A stretch of DNA of 64,000 nucleotides from Flaveria trinervia. Taxonomy: Eukaryota; Streptophyta; Magnoliopsida; Asterales; Asteraceae. Below the pieces are notes generated by a model. The model was not told the DNA's origin. It saw only the letters and a list, made by a program, of their open reading frames with translations, and did no database searches. Below are positions 22,868 through 33,659 of the stretch, piece after piece. The position numbers and the translations under genes are program-made. Where the stretch lies: positions 37,830,231-37,894,230 of the forward strand of contig CM046457.1 of the NCBI GenBank assembly GCA_025506515.1. Reading direction: 5' to 3'. Every line of letters starts with the position of its first letter. The stretch's first letter is position 1.

Positions 22868-23936
22868 ATCAATATCATCACCTATAGTACCAGTTGGGCG
22901 TCCACCGACCGCCTTTATCCCTTCTCAGTGGAAACCACTTGGCTCCCAACAGTCCTAACTAGTGGCCCATCATCAGACTCTTCCTCTTCATCGAGCAGAA
23001 AGTCTTGGTGGAAGGCAGCCTTCTCTGTTCCACCAGGTGCATCACCACTTTGACCATCATCATGGTTGTCATCATCATCGTCTTCTTCATCGGTGGGTAG
23101 CTCAATTGGCTCAACATCGGAGTCGCTGTCATTGTGACACCACTTCTTGCGAGAGGGGGCCATATAATCTTCACTGGCCAAATGCCTGAACAATCTCCTA
23201 ACCGGAGGCTTGACCTGCTTCCCCCGGTACACCTTCATCCTACCCAATGTGGTATCATCCATCACCTCAAGAATAATAGCATTGTCTTTCTCCTTTGGCA
23301 GCAAAGGAAGCTTCTCATCAATAATCATCTGTAAAAACCTTGGTTACATGCAGAAGCCTCCCTTGCCCTTAGCCTCAATGTTCTCTATCATGTAGGTGAA
23401 TAGCATGTGGGAGAAATTGAATGGGTGGTTCAGTACCAGAGCAACATATGCATTCTATATTTGATCTGACATCTCATCTAATTCTCCTCTCCCTGATGCT
23501 ATGCACTTAAGGATGACATGAGCCAAGTACTTGAACTGGGGGCACAAGTTGCTCTTGTTGAGCACACCTGCATTGATGTGCCCAGTGTACTTCATCAACA
23601 GAAAGCGTCCTCAAACCATCAGAGAATGTAGCTTGGTTAGGTGGGCACCATCCTCACCCAGATCCAGGACTCGCCTTAGATCGTCTTCAGTAATACTAAT
23701 CTCCTATCCGAAGATCGAGCTCCGAATACTGTGGGGCTCAGAGGACCTGTCAACTGTAGCACCTTCCTTGAAGGTCTGCTGTAACGATCTATGGTGTGCA
23801 GGGTGTAGATATGGCCTTGAAGATCCTCGATCTCCTCAGAAAGGCTATGATCCCAGCAAACTCGGAAGCATTCGAGTAGTAGCATCGAAGTGAGCACAGA
23901 TATTGTGCTTGGTGCTCATCATCATCTATCAGCCAT
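22868..23936 (-). pseudogene. ORF3 of element E, N-terminal part
   Basis: Minus strand from the ATG at 23936, four bases after a splice-acceptor-like TTGTGTTGCAG. It aligns with 47990-49125 of element C. The opening shows STKHNICAHFDATT-like reading, and later frames give MIIDEKLPLLPKEKDNAI, VMDDTTLGRMKVYRGKQV, RRLFRHLASEDYM, a KKW(C/R)HNDSDSDVE block, a run of Asp/Glu, and FHQDFLLDEEEESDDGPL. The sequence stops at 22868 where F begins. Several frameshifts are present. It is related to the N-terminal domain of ORF3 in A/B/D. Its function is unknown. Confidence 0.72.
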
Positions 23937-23940
23937 GTTG

Positions 23941-24491
23941 CTGCAACACAAGAAAAAATACATTAGATTTGTGCATAACAGAAGATAGTAGGAACATAAA
24001 CTATTTTGATCATACTGGTTCAGTCGTGCGACTGAATCATACGGCTGAGTTTTAGTCGTATGATTGAGTTTAGTTGTACGATTGAGCCTGCGGCTGAGTT
24101 CAATCGTGCTTTTGAGCCTGCGACTAAACTTAGTCGTATACTTCACCATACGGTGAGTCAGTCGTGCGACTGAACCCATATGCATAATTCATTCATGCGA
24201 TTGAATCATGTGCCTGGCTCAATCGTGCGAGTGAAGTTCATTAGCATGACCATTTGCATCCTTCATGGTTGAAACCCTAGATTTGAATCTTTGTCAAAAC
24301 ATTATGTTAGACTTCATGTTTAGACTCATTTAGATCGTAGAGACTCTAAATAGCATTTAATGTCTTTAAATAAAACTTTATGTCCATTTAAGTGGTCTAT
24401 TTAGGGTTTAGTCTTGGTTTTAGGTTTTAGCATAATCGGTCTTTAAGATATGATTAAGACGTTCATTGGATCGATTTCAGTTGCCTAGTAC
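23941..24491 (-). other. Candidate leader intron of ORF3 in element E
   Basis: The minus strand shows a donor CTACAG|GTACTAGG at 24492/24491 and an acceptor TTCTTGTGTTGCAG|CAACATGG at 23941/23940, five bases before the ORF3 ATG. Element C has the same two sites at matching places (49687 and 49126), with an intron of 562 instead of 551 bp. The interval is non-coding and contains one CpG-rich motif array. The intron is predicted, not shown. Confidence 0.6.
24005..24245. repeat. CpG-rich short-motif array 1 in element E
   Basis: Irregular 12-20 bp units built from TTCAGTCGTGCGACTGAA, GTCGTATGATTGAG and CATACGGCTGAG. The core TCAGTCG/CGACTGA is an inverted repeat. It lies within the predicted ORF3 leader intron. 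The same type of array occurs in the LTRs of E, C, G1, G2 and G3. Confidence 0.8.
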
Positions 24492-24631
24492 CTGTAGATG
24501 AGTAGAACACACGTTAGGATCACAATCAGTAGGTACTATCAGTCAAACAAAATTTAGGCAGAGTATGTGTGTGTATGGCTGATTTCAGAGAACGTTGAAG
24601 TGTGGTAAGGGTTACGACCGACTGACCCCCT

Positions 24632-24639
24632 TATTTATA
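24632..24639 (-). promoter_or_regulatory. Candidate ORF3 promoter TATA box, element E
   Basis: TATAAATA on the minus strand (AATAGTATAAATAAGGGG). A CpG-rich motif array (24650-24850) lies just upstream. About 140 bases downstream is the predicted splice donor. Element C has TATAAATA at the same relative place (49826-49833). The E and C LTRs have the same order, array then TATAAAT(A/G). This suggests an internal promoter for ORF3. Confidence 0.55.
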
Positions 24640-24649
24640 CTATTTTAAA

Positions 24650-24850
24650 TTTCATTCATGCGACTAGACCCATACGCATGCTTCATTCGTGCGACTGGGG
24701 TTCAGTCGTGTGAAACTGGCTCATACACCTTCACCCATTCGTACGATTGGTTCAGTCTTGTGGCCCATTTGCATGGTTTTCCCATACTCATGGTCCAATC
24801 ATGTGACTTGCTCATTCGTATGGTTTAAACGTGCGATGGCTCATACTTAT
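24650..24850. repeat. CpG-rich short-motif array 2 in element E
   Basis: Units such as CATTCATGCGACTAGA, CATACGCATG, CATTCGTGCGACTGG and CATTCGTACGATTGG. It lies directly upstream (minus sense) of the candidate ORF3 TATA box, as the LTR array does for the LTR TATA box. Confidence 0.78.
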
Positions 24851-24913
24851 GAGTTTGACCTTATACACTTTCAAACACTTAAACTTTTAACTTTTGATTA
24901 TAACATTATGACC

Positions 24914-25060
24914 TTTGATCATATTAGACATGACCCTTATAATTTAACACCATTTGATCACCTCTGATGTGATCCTTTTAGTTTGGAACCGATTGATCAC
25001 CTCGAACGTGACCCTTTTAATTTAAAACCGATTGGTCACCTTAGACGTGACCCCTTTTAG
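24914..25060. repeat. Tandem repeat of about 40 bp in element E
   Basis: Nearly four copies of a 39-40 bp unit of the form TTTGATCACCTC..ACGTGACCCTTTTAATTT.AAACCGA. The related array in C is at 50182-50292. It lies in the non-coding stretch upstream of the ORF3 promoter region. No function is evident. Confidence 0.8.
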
Positions 25061-26464
25061 TGAGTGATTCACAGAATTCATCTAGTTATGTAGTCCGACA
25101 TTTACGCAACATAAAAACTAGAAAATAGAAAATAACTTGAAATTTTAAAGTAAAACAAAACATGTTTTTGTGGTTTTGGGTTTAAGATGGATGGAAACCT
25201 TTTAGAATACATCTAACCGATTTTACTTCCTTAGCAGATCAGCTTCAAGTTAATTTGATCATTCTAGAAAGAGATCATATGGAATCATATAGGTATATCA
25301 TAATCATTTGGGAACCCCTTTTAATATCCACTTTGATACTAGATTCTTGTTTTGTTTGAGAGTCAATAGCACTTTCAAGAAATCATACTAGAGCTATAAG
25401 ATGCACACAATGATTTTGACTATCAAGAATTGCAGCCACGATGATTGTTAGTATATTTGTCCACTTAAATCCATACACAGATTTTTGACTCACGTGGGTG
25501 ATGAATTAGGTTACATTATTTCAACAAGCAGTTGTGGATCCCATACTTATATGGTAATCAACATTCCTTAGGAGATTTTTGAGCGGTCTACGGGTATTTT
25601 ACAAGAAGAAATATTCTAAGAGCTTTCAAAGAGATGCAAAGCCTCAGGTCAGTGCCATCGCACAGCAGAGAGGCACAAACAACAATGAATTCTAGATATT
25701 TAGGTTATGCTTATCCTCAGGTCAGTCCCACCGCACAGTAGAGAGGCACACAATCTATCTTCTTGTTAGAGCATTTGTTTCTTTTGCACATAACGCACCA
25801 ACAACATTAGTCATTAGCTCTATTTCTTTTAGCAGTTTTTTCATGTGCTTGCTCAATTTTTATGGTCATCCGCACACATTTGTGGCGTTTATTTTGCTTG
25901 TCACCCCTTACTGGAAAAGCGTTGATTGTGTTAACCAGGGATAAGATGAGAACTCACAGCAAGTTGAACAAATTAGTTTGAATTTCAATTCACCAATGAA
26001 GTCTACTCATATATTGTGTTGAATCTACTAACACATCATATAATGAACTAGCAATCTCTAGGTCTACTTTCTCTATGTTACCTTAGCAACAGACTAGTTT
26101 TACTATCATTTTTCCTTTTTATTATGCTTAGACTTCTCAGACTTGTAATTTGAATTTAGCATTTTGAACACACTAGTTTTGAAGTCCCAAACAATTGTTC
26201 CCTGTGTACTCTCATTTTCCATAAACTTTGAATCATAATCACAGATTTGATTTCATTTCTTTCAGCTAACCTGCCCTCCCCCCTCATTTTTTTTTTTTTT
26301 TTTTATGTAAATAAATACTGCAACAAATTAAATACTCAACTGAAACTATTCTCCCCCTAAAATTCTAAAACCGAAAATCTTTTTGTGTTTTTGGATTTTA
26401 ATAGACAAGAAAATAAAAATAAAAAAAATAAAATAACTAATAAACTAAGAAACTAATTGTTGGA
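25061..26464. other. Non-coding stretch of element E between RNase H and ORF3, with polypurine tracts
   Basis: No coding signal. Two ~35 bp copies of CCTCAGGTCAGTGCCATCG..CAGAGAGGCAC lie at 25642-25680 and 25715-25752, also found in C at 50867 and 50942. Just after the RNase H stop (minus sense) there are polypurine tracts AGGGGGAG (26351-26358) and TGAGGGGGGAGGGCAG (26271-26286), next to an 18-base T run (26287-26304). Repeated polypurine tracts after pol are a described Sirevirus trait. Confidence 0.7.
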
Positions 26465-27345
26465 CTAAGAACTATCGTCTTCTTGAATAATGTCACTTTT
26501 TTTCACACCATTAACCTCTAAAAGATATAAACACCATGGTTTGTCAAATGCTTTTGTGTAGAGGTCGGGGTGATTAAAATCAGTATTAATTTTAACAACA
26601 TCGATTAATTGTTTTTCAAAACAGTCACGTATAAAGTGATATTTAATACCGATGTGTTTTGTTTTAGGGTGTTGGACTAGATTTTTAGTGATAGCAATTG
26701 CAGCAGAATTATCAACAAAAATAAGGGTGTTAGAAAATTGCAAACCGTAGTCGCGCATTTGCTATTGAATCCAAATGATTTGCGAGCAGCAACGTATTCA
26801 GCTTCACATGTTGACAGAGCAACTAAGGTTTGCTTCTTACATTGCCAGGTGACTAACCGTCTACCAAAAAACTAACATCCCGTTGATGTTGACTTGTAAT
26901 TCATCTTGCAACCACCATAGTCCGAGTCACTATACGCTGTAAGCTCAAAGTCATCATCATGAGGATACCATAACCCGAGTGTTGGAGTACCCTTCAGATA
27001 ACGAAAGATCCGTTTAACTCCTACGAGATGATTTACTTTTGGTTTAGCCTGATATCTGGAACAGAGACACGTGGCGTACATGATATCAGGACGAGAGGCT
27101 GTGAGATACATGAGAGATCCGATCATTACCCTGTACATGGTAGCATCAACTAGATCACCATTTTCGTCGGGTGCCACGTCATGGTTACTGGCAAGTGGAG
27201 TTCCAGAAAATGAAACATGCCCTCTTTTAATTTGTTTGACGTTGAAAAGGAGAGACGGATTCCCTGTCATGTGCCTGGATGCCCCACTATCAATAATCCA
27301 GGTGTTAGTGATAACGCTGTAGCAGACATCCTGAACATTCAAAGA
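26465..27345 (-). pseudogene. pol: pol remnant of element E: protease fused to RT tail and RNase H
   Basis: Minus strand. The protease motif WIIDSGASRHMTGN (about 27300) is followed by HVSFSG and then, with no integrase or RT core, by TPLASNHDVAPDENGD, MIGSLMYLTASRPDIMY, the end of RT. About 3 kb expected in between is missing; the junction is near 27200. RNase H follows, with LTAYSDSDYGGCK, a broken STCEAEY stretch near 26800 and NSAAIAITKN, ending at the stop at 26465. The fused frame is open for 156 residues across the junction. The product would have protease and partial RNase H but no integrase or polymerase. Confidence 0.87.
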
Positions 27346-27360
27346 AACTTATTAGTTAAG

Positions 27361-30163
27361 ATTTGGGACCCAAGCCTTCACTGGCTTGGGTGACCCAGAG
27401 GAATCACACATCATAAACTCAACCCACTGTCCTTTAGAGGATGAGGGCATATCTTTCTTCTTATTCTCCTCACTATCAGACACTATACTTGATTTTTCTT
27501 TCCATAAACTAGTTTTATGTAAGGCTTGTTTGTGGTAAGTAGACGACTGGCTTATTGTTTGAACTTTAGGTTCACTAATACTCTTAGGTGGAGTATTAGA
27601 TCTCATCTTAGAAAAACTTGGTTTTGCATCTAAAAGTTCAATTTTTGTTTTGGGCGTATGATAATAAGGACAATTAGGAGAGATATGTCCTCTTTTTCTA
27701 CAATTGTAGCATGATCTAACTTCAACAGATTGAGAAAAATATTTATATGGTGTTGAGTTTGGTAACAGGGTGAGATGTGTATGGTTGGGTTTTGCACTTC
27801 TCTTTTAGATGTTTCAGCTTTTTTAACAAAATTAGTTGTTTTAACATTTTGAACATCTTTAACATTCATTTTCTTTGGACTTTGATGATTAACACTTTTA
27901 TGGTTAACTGGATTAGTCATTTTGGGTTCAAACTTAGACGTGTGTGAACCTGACCTTAAATTAACCCCTTTAAATTTATCATCCAAATTCTCAATAGGCA
28001 TCTTTTCTTTTAATTTCAAAGTAAGATCCTTTTGTTTAGTGATAGAGTTCACAGCTCTACCTGAAGAATTGGGATCACTAACCAGAGGAGTGGACACCAT
28101 ATGATCCTTTACTGGATTGTTATTAATTGGCCTACATTTTGTATTCAGAAAGATTTCATGTGGTGGGCGGTACAACCTTGTAACCCAAACCTTCCCCGTT
28201 ATTTTGTTCTTTCACTAAGTTTTAAACTATGTGAGAGGAACTAGCCCAACTATGCAGTTTTGTTTTAAAGAATTAACCTCGACTTCCAAAACTGCTTTTT
28301 CCTTTTTGGTTTCTTCTAAAAAAATTAAATAAAACTTTATATCATATGATTGATTTAAGGCAACAACCTCAGTTTCCCTTAGTTGTTTTTTCTAAAAGTT
28401 CTATTTTTTCTTTGAAACTGCACTTTTTTGTTTTAAAATACGATTAGCCTCAGTGTAGAGTTGTAAATCATTTACTAAATTATCATTGTGTTCTAATAAC
28501 CTAGCAAATTTCATATCAATGCTTTCTCTAAATTTTTCACACTCAGTACAAGCATGCTTTTCAAATAATTGGTTTGTTGAACTTACCTATGATGAATCAG
28601 CCATCAAAGCAGAGTCAGACCCTTCGGTGGCTGGAGATTATGAACTTGTAGCTCTAAGCTCTTCCTCAACTAGGTGATCTACAACATTCATAGCTTCTTC
28701 AGTATCTGACATCATATGCTCAGCTATGATCTCACCTTCACTACCAGATCCATCATCCAATGCTTCAACAAAGGCAATATTGATTCTCTAGGAGAAACAA
28801 ATCGAAAGGACCAGTCTTGCCCTTCATCACCTTGAGCAATTAGGGCCTTTGTCTCATTACTTGAAGAGGCAGTTCCAACCATGTATTTGTCTTGACGATG
28901 AATGTAGGAAATGGGTTTCCATTCCTGTTTTCTTGGGGTTTACACATTCACGTTTAAAGTGCCCCTTTTCGCCACAGTTGAAACATGTGACTTTGGTTTT
29001 GTCAAAACCAAAGGTCGTATCTTTAGTGGCGACTAGATTTTGACCCGTCTTCTTGACAAACTTCTTTGCTCTTCTGACTGCACTCATCAAGGCCCACATG
29101 ATGTTCATTCTCTCTAGCTCATTCTCATCAACTTGCTTATAATCTTCATCTACAAGATGACAATTTCCAATCTTACCTGCAACTAAACCAATATAGGATT
29201 GGACAACAGCTGCTAGAAGATCCATATGCTCCTCAGCCACTTCCACTGTGAAATTACCAAGATTCTCAGTCTTCAACTTTGTAGTATTTGCCTCAGGAAC
29301 AATGTATTGGGTTCCAGATGACCCTGACGTTTCGGTTCCTGAAGCACTAGTTTGGGAAGGAGTAGAAGAACTAGACATGAATGTTGTTTGTAATGGTGCT
29401 CCTGAAACAGCTGGAGTCAGAACTGTGTTGTAAAGTGAAGGATTCTGAATATAGGATCATTTCTTTGACTTGTATTTCATTCTCAGTTCTTCCTCTCTTA
29501 ACTTCAAGATGAAGTCATTTATGTCTAACATTGCAAGAATGTCGTTCTGTCTCAGATTAGACACAAATGAATCCCTTTTCTCAGGCAAACCATCAGAAAA
29601 ACTTGAAACTTTATCTTCCATTGATGTGGTTATGCCATGAGTGTGCAGCTCACTTACCAGATGATAGAATCTATCAATAATATTATCCAAGCTCTCATTC
29701 CTTATTGAAGAGAAATGATCAAACTCCTTCTTAAGAGCTTTAGGCTTCAGTGCCTTGAACGTTGCATTTCCATCATATCTCTTTTCCAATGCCTCCCATA
29801 GTTTTTTAGCCTGCTTGTTCTTAGAAAACTGATGAAAGATGTCCCTCAGTATAGACTGAGTCAACAAGGCATAAACTTTCTTTTCAGCATTAAAAAGAAT
29901 CTTCTGAGCTTCAATCATTCCTCCCAACGTAAACTTGACTCCATTTGCACTGACTGGTACCGTGTAACCAGCCTCAATGGATGATCAAAGATTAGGATCA
30001 ACTCCATTAAAATAAATATCAAACTGCTATTTCCACTGTGGGTATTCATCTAACATTAACAGCTTTGGCGGTTTGTTATGGTTTCCTATCTCATTCTCTA
30101 GAAGTAGAAGGTTCTAGATGCGTGAGTCCTTTCCGGCAGTAACGTAGCAAATTGATCTTCCAT
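27361..30163 (-). pseudogene. gag: gag of element E, long, with two zinc knuckles (frameshifted)
   Basis: Minus strand from ATG 30163 (MEDQFATLL). The capsid part, well kept at 29457-29927, reads KLWEALEKRYDG, KALKKEFDHFSSIRNESL and LREEELRMKYKSKK. After a frameshift and a serine-rich stretch comes EEHMDLLAAVVQSYIGLV, then the CCHC knuckle CFNCGEKGHFKREC (about 28944-28985). A coiled-coil-like region follows (about 28260-28560), then basic text and a second knuckle CYNCRKRGHISPNC (about 27670-27712), leading to the protease at 27340. Many frame breaks occur. It would bind and package element RNA. The two-knuckle, coiled-coil plan is like that in gag of B/D. Confidence 0.85.
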
Positions 30164-30184
30164 TTCTATAAACTTGGTACTTTG

Positions 30185-30420
30185 AGAATAGGATAGTTTC
30201 ACTCGTGCGAATGGACTATGAGTATGGATCACTCATGCGAATGAAGGGTGCGAATGAATTCAATCGTGCGATTGGATTTAGTCGTGCGTATGAACAAGAT
30301 GAATGGAGTCAAACGACTGGAGTTGTTCAGTCGTGCGAATGAGGGATACAACTGAGTTTAGTGCTAGAAATGAGTTCAATCGTACGAATGAGCTAATGGT
30401 GTGACTGAAGGGTGTTGTTT
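30185..30420. repeat. CpG-rich motif array in the 5' leader of element E
   Basis: Lies between the primer site and gag. Units include CACTCGTGCGAATGGA, CAATCGTGCGATTGGA, CAGTCGTGCGAATGAGG. C has the equivalent at 51710-51945. Confidence 0.78.
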
Positions 30421-30614
30421 TCGCAAAATCGAAGATTTTGACACTTTGACACAACATACAATTTTCCTAGGAACCCTAATCTGCCGCATAGTGAAAAATT
30501 GAAACTTTAATGCCAGAAAACGTCGAAACACCTTTTGAAGCAAAATGGTGACTCTTTTGATTAAAACGTAGGTTTTTGACACCAAAACTAATCTAATCAA
30601 ACGCAAAATCACGA

Positions 30615-30632
30615 GCCAAAGCTCTGATACCA
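30615..30632 (-). other. Primer-binding site of element E
   Basis: Plus strand GCTCTGATACCA (30621-30632) is the complement of TGGTATCAGAGC. It lies two bases inside the LTR edge and confirms the minus-strand orientation. Confidence 0.9.
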
Positions 30633-30634
30633 CT

Positions 30635-31350
30635 TGTTAGGGGACCGTGTACATACGGAGTACTAACTGATTCTGCGTTTTACCAGATCAAATAGTGTGG
30701 AATCCTATTTGATTGACGATCCAATTAGTGAGAACGATAACTCGATCGATATAAGATTGAACTAAACGTTAAGAACCAGTAGAAATCGATCAGGAACGAA
30801 CTATGAACTTCGATAGGCTGTTTGGGACGCTCTGGACGGCTAGGGTTTATGTGTATTCAAAATATCTCTCAAAGTGTTTTATTTTTCCCTGAATTAGGTG
30901 GCATTTATAGGTTAGTGGTTTTCATTCGTATGACTGAACCATTAGCATGGTTCAGTCGTGCGACTAACTCATGCGATTGGCCATACGCATGACTGAAGGT
31001 TCAGTCGTGCGACTGAGTCAATCTTATGTCTCAATCATACAACTGATCTACTCTCCTGGTTCAGTCGTGCGACTGGTCCATAAGCATGATATATTCATGC
31101 GTATGGTCCATAAGTATGGTCCATTAGCATGAATAATCACCCGGCTAGGTTGAACACATTTCTCAATCATTATTGACTAGGAACTATGTACAACAACCTC
31201 AAACCTATATGAAAAGTCATACATATGAATTAAAGATAAATAAACATCAAAGCATATATGATAATTCATTACATCATCACATCACACATATGTAAGAAAT
31301 GAAAGACTTTTACATTTAAGCTCATAAACTGGGAACATCATGTATCTACA
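30635..31350 (-). repeat. 5' LTR of element E
   Basis: On the plus strand it runs from TGTTAGGGGACC to GTATCTACA. It shares blocks such as CAAATAGTGTGGAATCCT and ATTAGTGAGAAC with the C LTRs. It has TATAAATG on the minus strand (30902-30909), with a CpG-rich motif array (30920-31150) upstream of it in the element sense. GTTTC after 31350 would be the target duplication, but the other end is lost. Confidence 0.85.
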
Positions 31351-31866
31351 GTTTCAAAGAGACTTCCCTCTTTGTGACGCCTTAACTGGTGGTTTTTATT
31401 GCGTGTAAGGTTAGGACGAAGGAGATTAACTTAGTAAACTGGAGTTCCATCGATGCAATCAAGACTGATTCAAGAGACACATTTATAGTTGTTTAATATT
31501 TTGACAAATGGCTATGATTTGTTATTTTATTATATTAACGATATCTATATATAGGGTCTCTTTTCAGGACTATTAAAGATTGTCAGAACCGCGAGAACCA
31601 ATATCAACCATTGATTATAACAAAATATATTTTCTTTTTATTTATTAATAGAGGGTAAGAATGTAAATTAACATCTAAATGATTTGTAACTTCCTAATTA
31701 ATCTCATTTATTTTAGGTAATTTAAATAATTTGAATATAAAATATTTTCTATATCATCGTAGATTTTTCATATGTTAAAGCGAAAATCAAGAGTTGCATG
31801 TAACCAACTCCGTCAAATATGCATTCGATTATAATTTTTCACATCAAGATTATTTGAATATCATTG
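31351..31866. other. AT-rich sequence of unknown origin
   Basis: About 516 bp between the E LTR and the G2 LTR. It has no LTR, gag/pol motif or long reading frame. It holds TATATATAGGGTCTC near 31544-31561. It could be the oldest host intergenic DNA or part of an unrecognised element. Confidence 0.5.
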
Positions 31867-32764
31867 TGTAACACCCGGTTATTTATTATTTTGAAGACGA
31901 CGAAAGAAGAAAAAGAAATAAAGTCCAAAGTCGAGGGACCAAACTCGCCAACAAAAGAAAGTTGGGTGAGTGGGGGTATTTAAAGAGAGAGGGCAGCCCT
32001 TACCCTCTCCCCACACCCACAAATCAGCCAAAAGAAGAGAGAAAAGAGAGAAAAGGGAGAAAAAGGGGTTTCGAGCTTGGTTTGAGTGGATTCGAGCGTG
32101 GAAAATCGTCGAGTAGCGGGTCAAATCGAAGCTCTTCTTGTTTTGGTCATTTATGTGAGTTCTAGGACCCCTCTTTTACATGTTTTTGAATGATTTGGGG
32201 CTGGAACACATCTAAAATTTGGGTTTTTGTGTGTTTGTATTTGACCTGTTTATGTATGTGTGGGTATGTGTATGTGTCATTTGGGTCTTGCTTTTGATCT
32301 TGTGTGTGCTTGAATGGTGTTGTGGTATGCATTCCTAAGGTTTAGGATGGTTCATTTGGGCTTAGAATGGGTTTAGATGAGCTTGGAGGTCGAAAATGGC
32401 AGATTAGGTTCGGGTTGAACTGCATTCTGCATCAGCTAGGGCTATGCGACCGAATGGACGCCATACGACCGATATAGGTGCGATTGAGGTTCATTCGCAT
32501 GACTGAGAGCCCAGTCGCATAAATGCTCATCCGCATTAGTTCCATCCGCATTAGGTCCATTCGCATGGGACTCATCCGCATTGAGTCCATTCGCACTAGT
32601 TTCATTCGCACGATTGGGTGTTCATCCGCATAGGCATTCATCCACATTGGTCCAATCGCATGATGTTCAGTCGCCTGAAGGCCATGCGACTGAAGGGTGT
32701 CCATACGCCCAAGTAGGGCTGGTGTACCCAATTGAAGTGTAGTTTAATTACTGACTTTCGGGGA
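31867..32764 (+). repeat. G2 5' LTR, first part
   Basis: Begins TGTAACACCCGGTTATTT and closely follows G1 19686-20581 and G3 55174 on. A TATTTAAA stretch near 31978 may be the TATA box. A motif array at 32440-32720 has units CATTCGCATGACTGAG, CATCCGCATTAG and CAGTCGCCTGAAGG. It breaks at ACTGACTTTCGGGGA, where C inserted; the last five bases, GGGGA, are the target duplication. Confidence 0.92.
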
Positions 32765-33495
32765 TGTTAGGACCTGGTATTTGAATGAAATACTAAATGA
32801 TTAACGTGTAAACCAAATCAAATAGTGTGGAATCCTCTTTGATTGGCGATCCAATTAGTGAGAATGCACATAGAATCAATAAAGTATTGAATCAAATGTT
32901 AAGAATCGATTAGGAATCGATCTACAGCGTTCTATGTACTTGGAGTATCAACTTGGAGGCTTCTGGACGGCTAGGGTATGTCTGGAGTCGAAATAGAATG
33001 AAAGCCCTAGTTTTTCCACGAATTGGGTTGTATTTATAGGTTAGTACTGTTCATTCGTGCGACTGAACCATTAGTATGGTTCAGTCGTGCGATTGAACCA
33101 TGCGGTTGATTCATCCGCACGACTGAGTGTTCAGTCGTGCGACTGAGCCAATCTTATGTTACAATCATACGACTGATCCAGTCTCCAGGTTCAGTCGTGC
33201 GACTGCGTCATTCGTATGAAGTTATTCATGCGTATAGTCCATTCGCATGTGCCATTCGTATGAGAACTTCATTTTGTTAAGTTTGAATGTATTAATTAAT
33301 TAACATTATGTGTAACAATTCAAACAACCACAAACCTAATTAACCAATTTAACATCGACTCATTAATGAAATATTAAACATTATAATAACAAAAATCAAT
33401 ATCATTTCATTAATCATTCCAAACATTATATCAGAATCAGACAAACAAGATCTATTACATTCATATCATGATCTAGGGACATACATGTATCAACA
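32765..33495 (-). repeat. 3' LTR of element C
   Basis: On the plus strand, from TGTTAGGACCTGG to GTATCAACA, 731 bp. It matches 52166-52898 with scattered, mostly transition differences. The minus strand carries TATAAATA (33031-33038) with the motif array (33045-33265) upstream. Confidence 0.93.
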
Positions 33496-33497
33496 AA

Positions 33498-33507
33498 CTC
33501 CCCCTTG
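33498..33507 (-). other. Polypurine tract of element C
   Basis: ACTCCCCCTTGG on the plus strand reads CCAAGGGGGAGT on the minus strand, right next to the 3' LTR. Confidence 0.85.
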
Positions 33508-33659
33508 GACCTAGATCTCTCTAATGTCTTGTTTTCTTCATTACCTCCTCATTTCTTGTACTTATCCTCTTTTGTGACTCCTGCATGAATCTCAAATGCA
33601 AAACAGAGTCTTATGACATTCTGGAACTGGAGGGCTTGCACTATATCCTGTGTATCGTA

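Larger units (their letters stand above)
22864..31350 (-). mobile_element. Copia element E (Sirevirus-like), minus strand, 3' end missing
   Basis: From right to left: 5' LTR (30635-31350), primer site, leader with motif array, gag, protease joined to the RT tail, RNase H, a long non-coding stretch and ORF3, the last cut at 22864 by F. The 3' LTR is not present. The long gag with two knuckles, AGGGGGAG-type tracts just after RNase H, and ORF3 fit Sireviruses; that assignment is inferred. The family is shared with C, with related LTRs and ORF3. Confidence 0.85.

Noticed and set aside
31351..31866. Helitron or MITE
   Set aside because: No clear terminal inverted repeats, hairpin end or target duplication could be found by eye.
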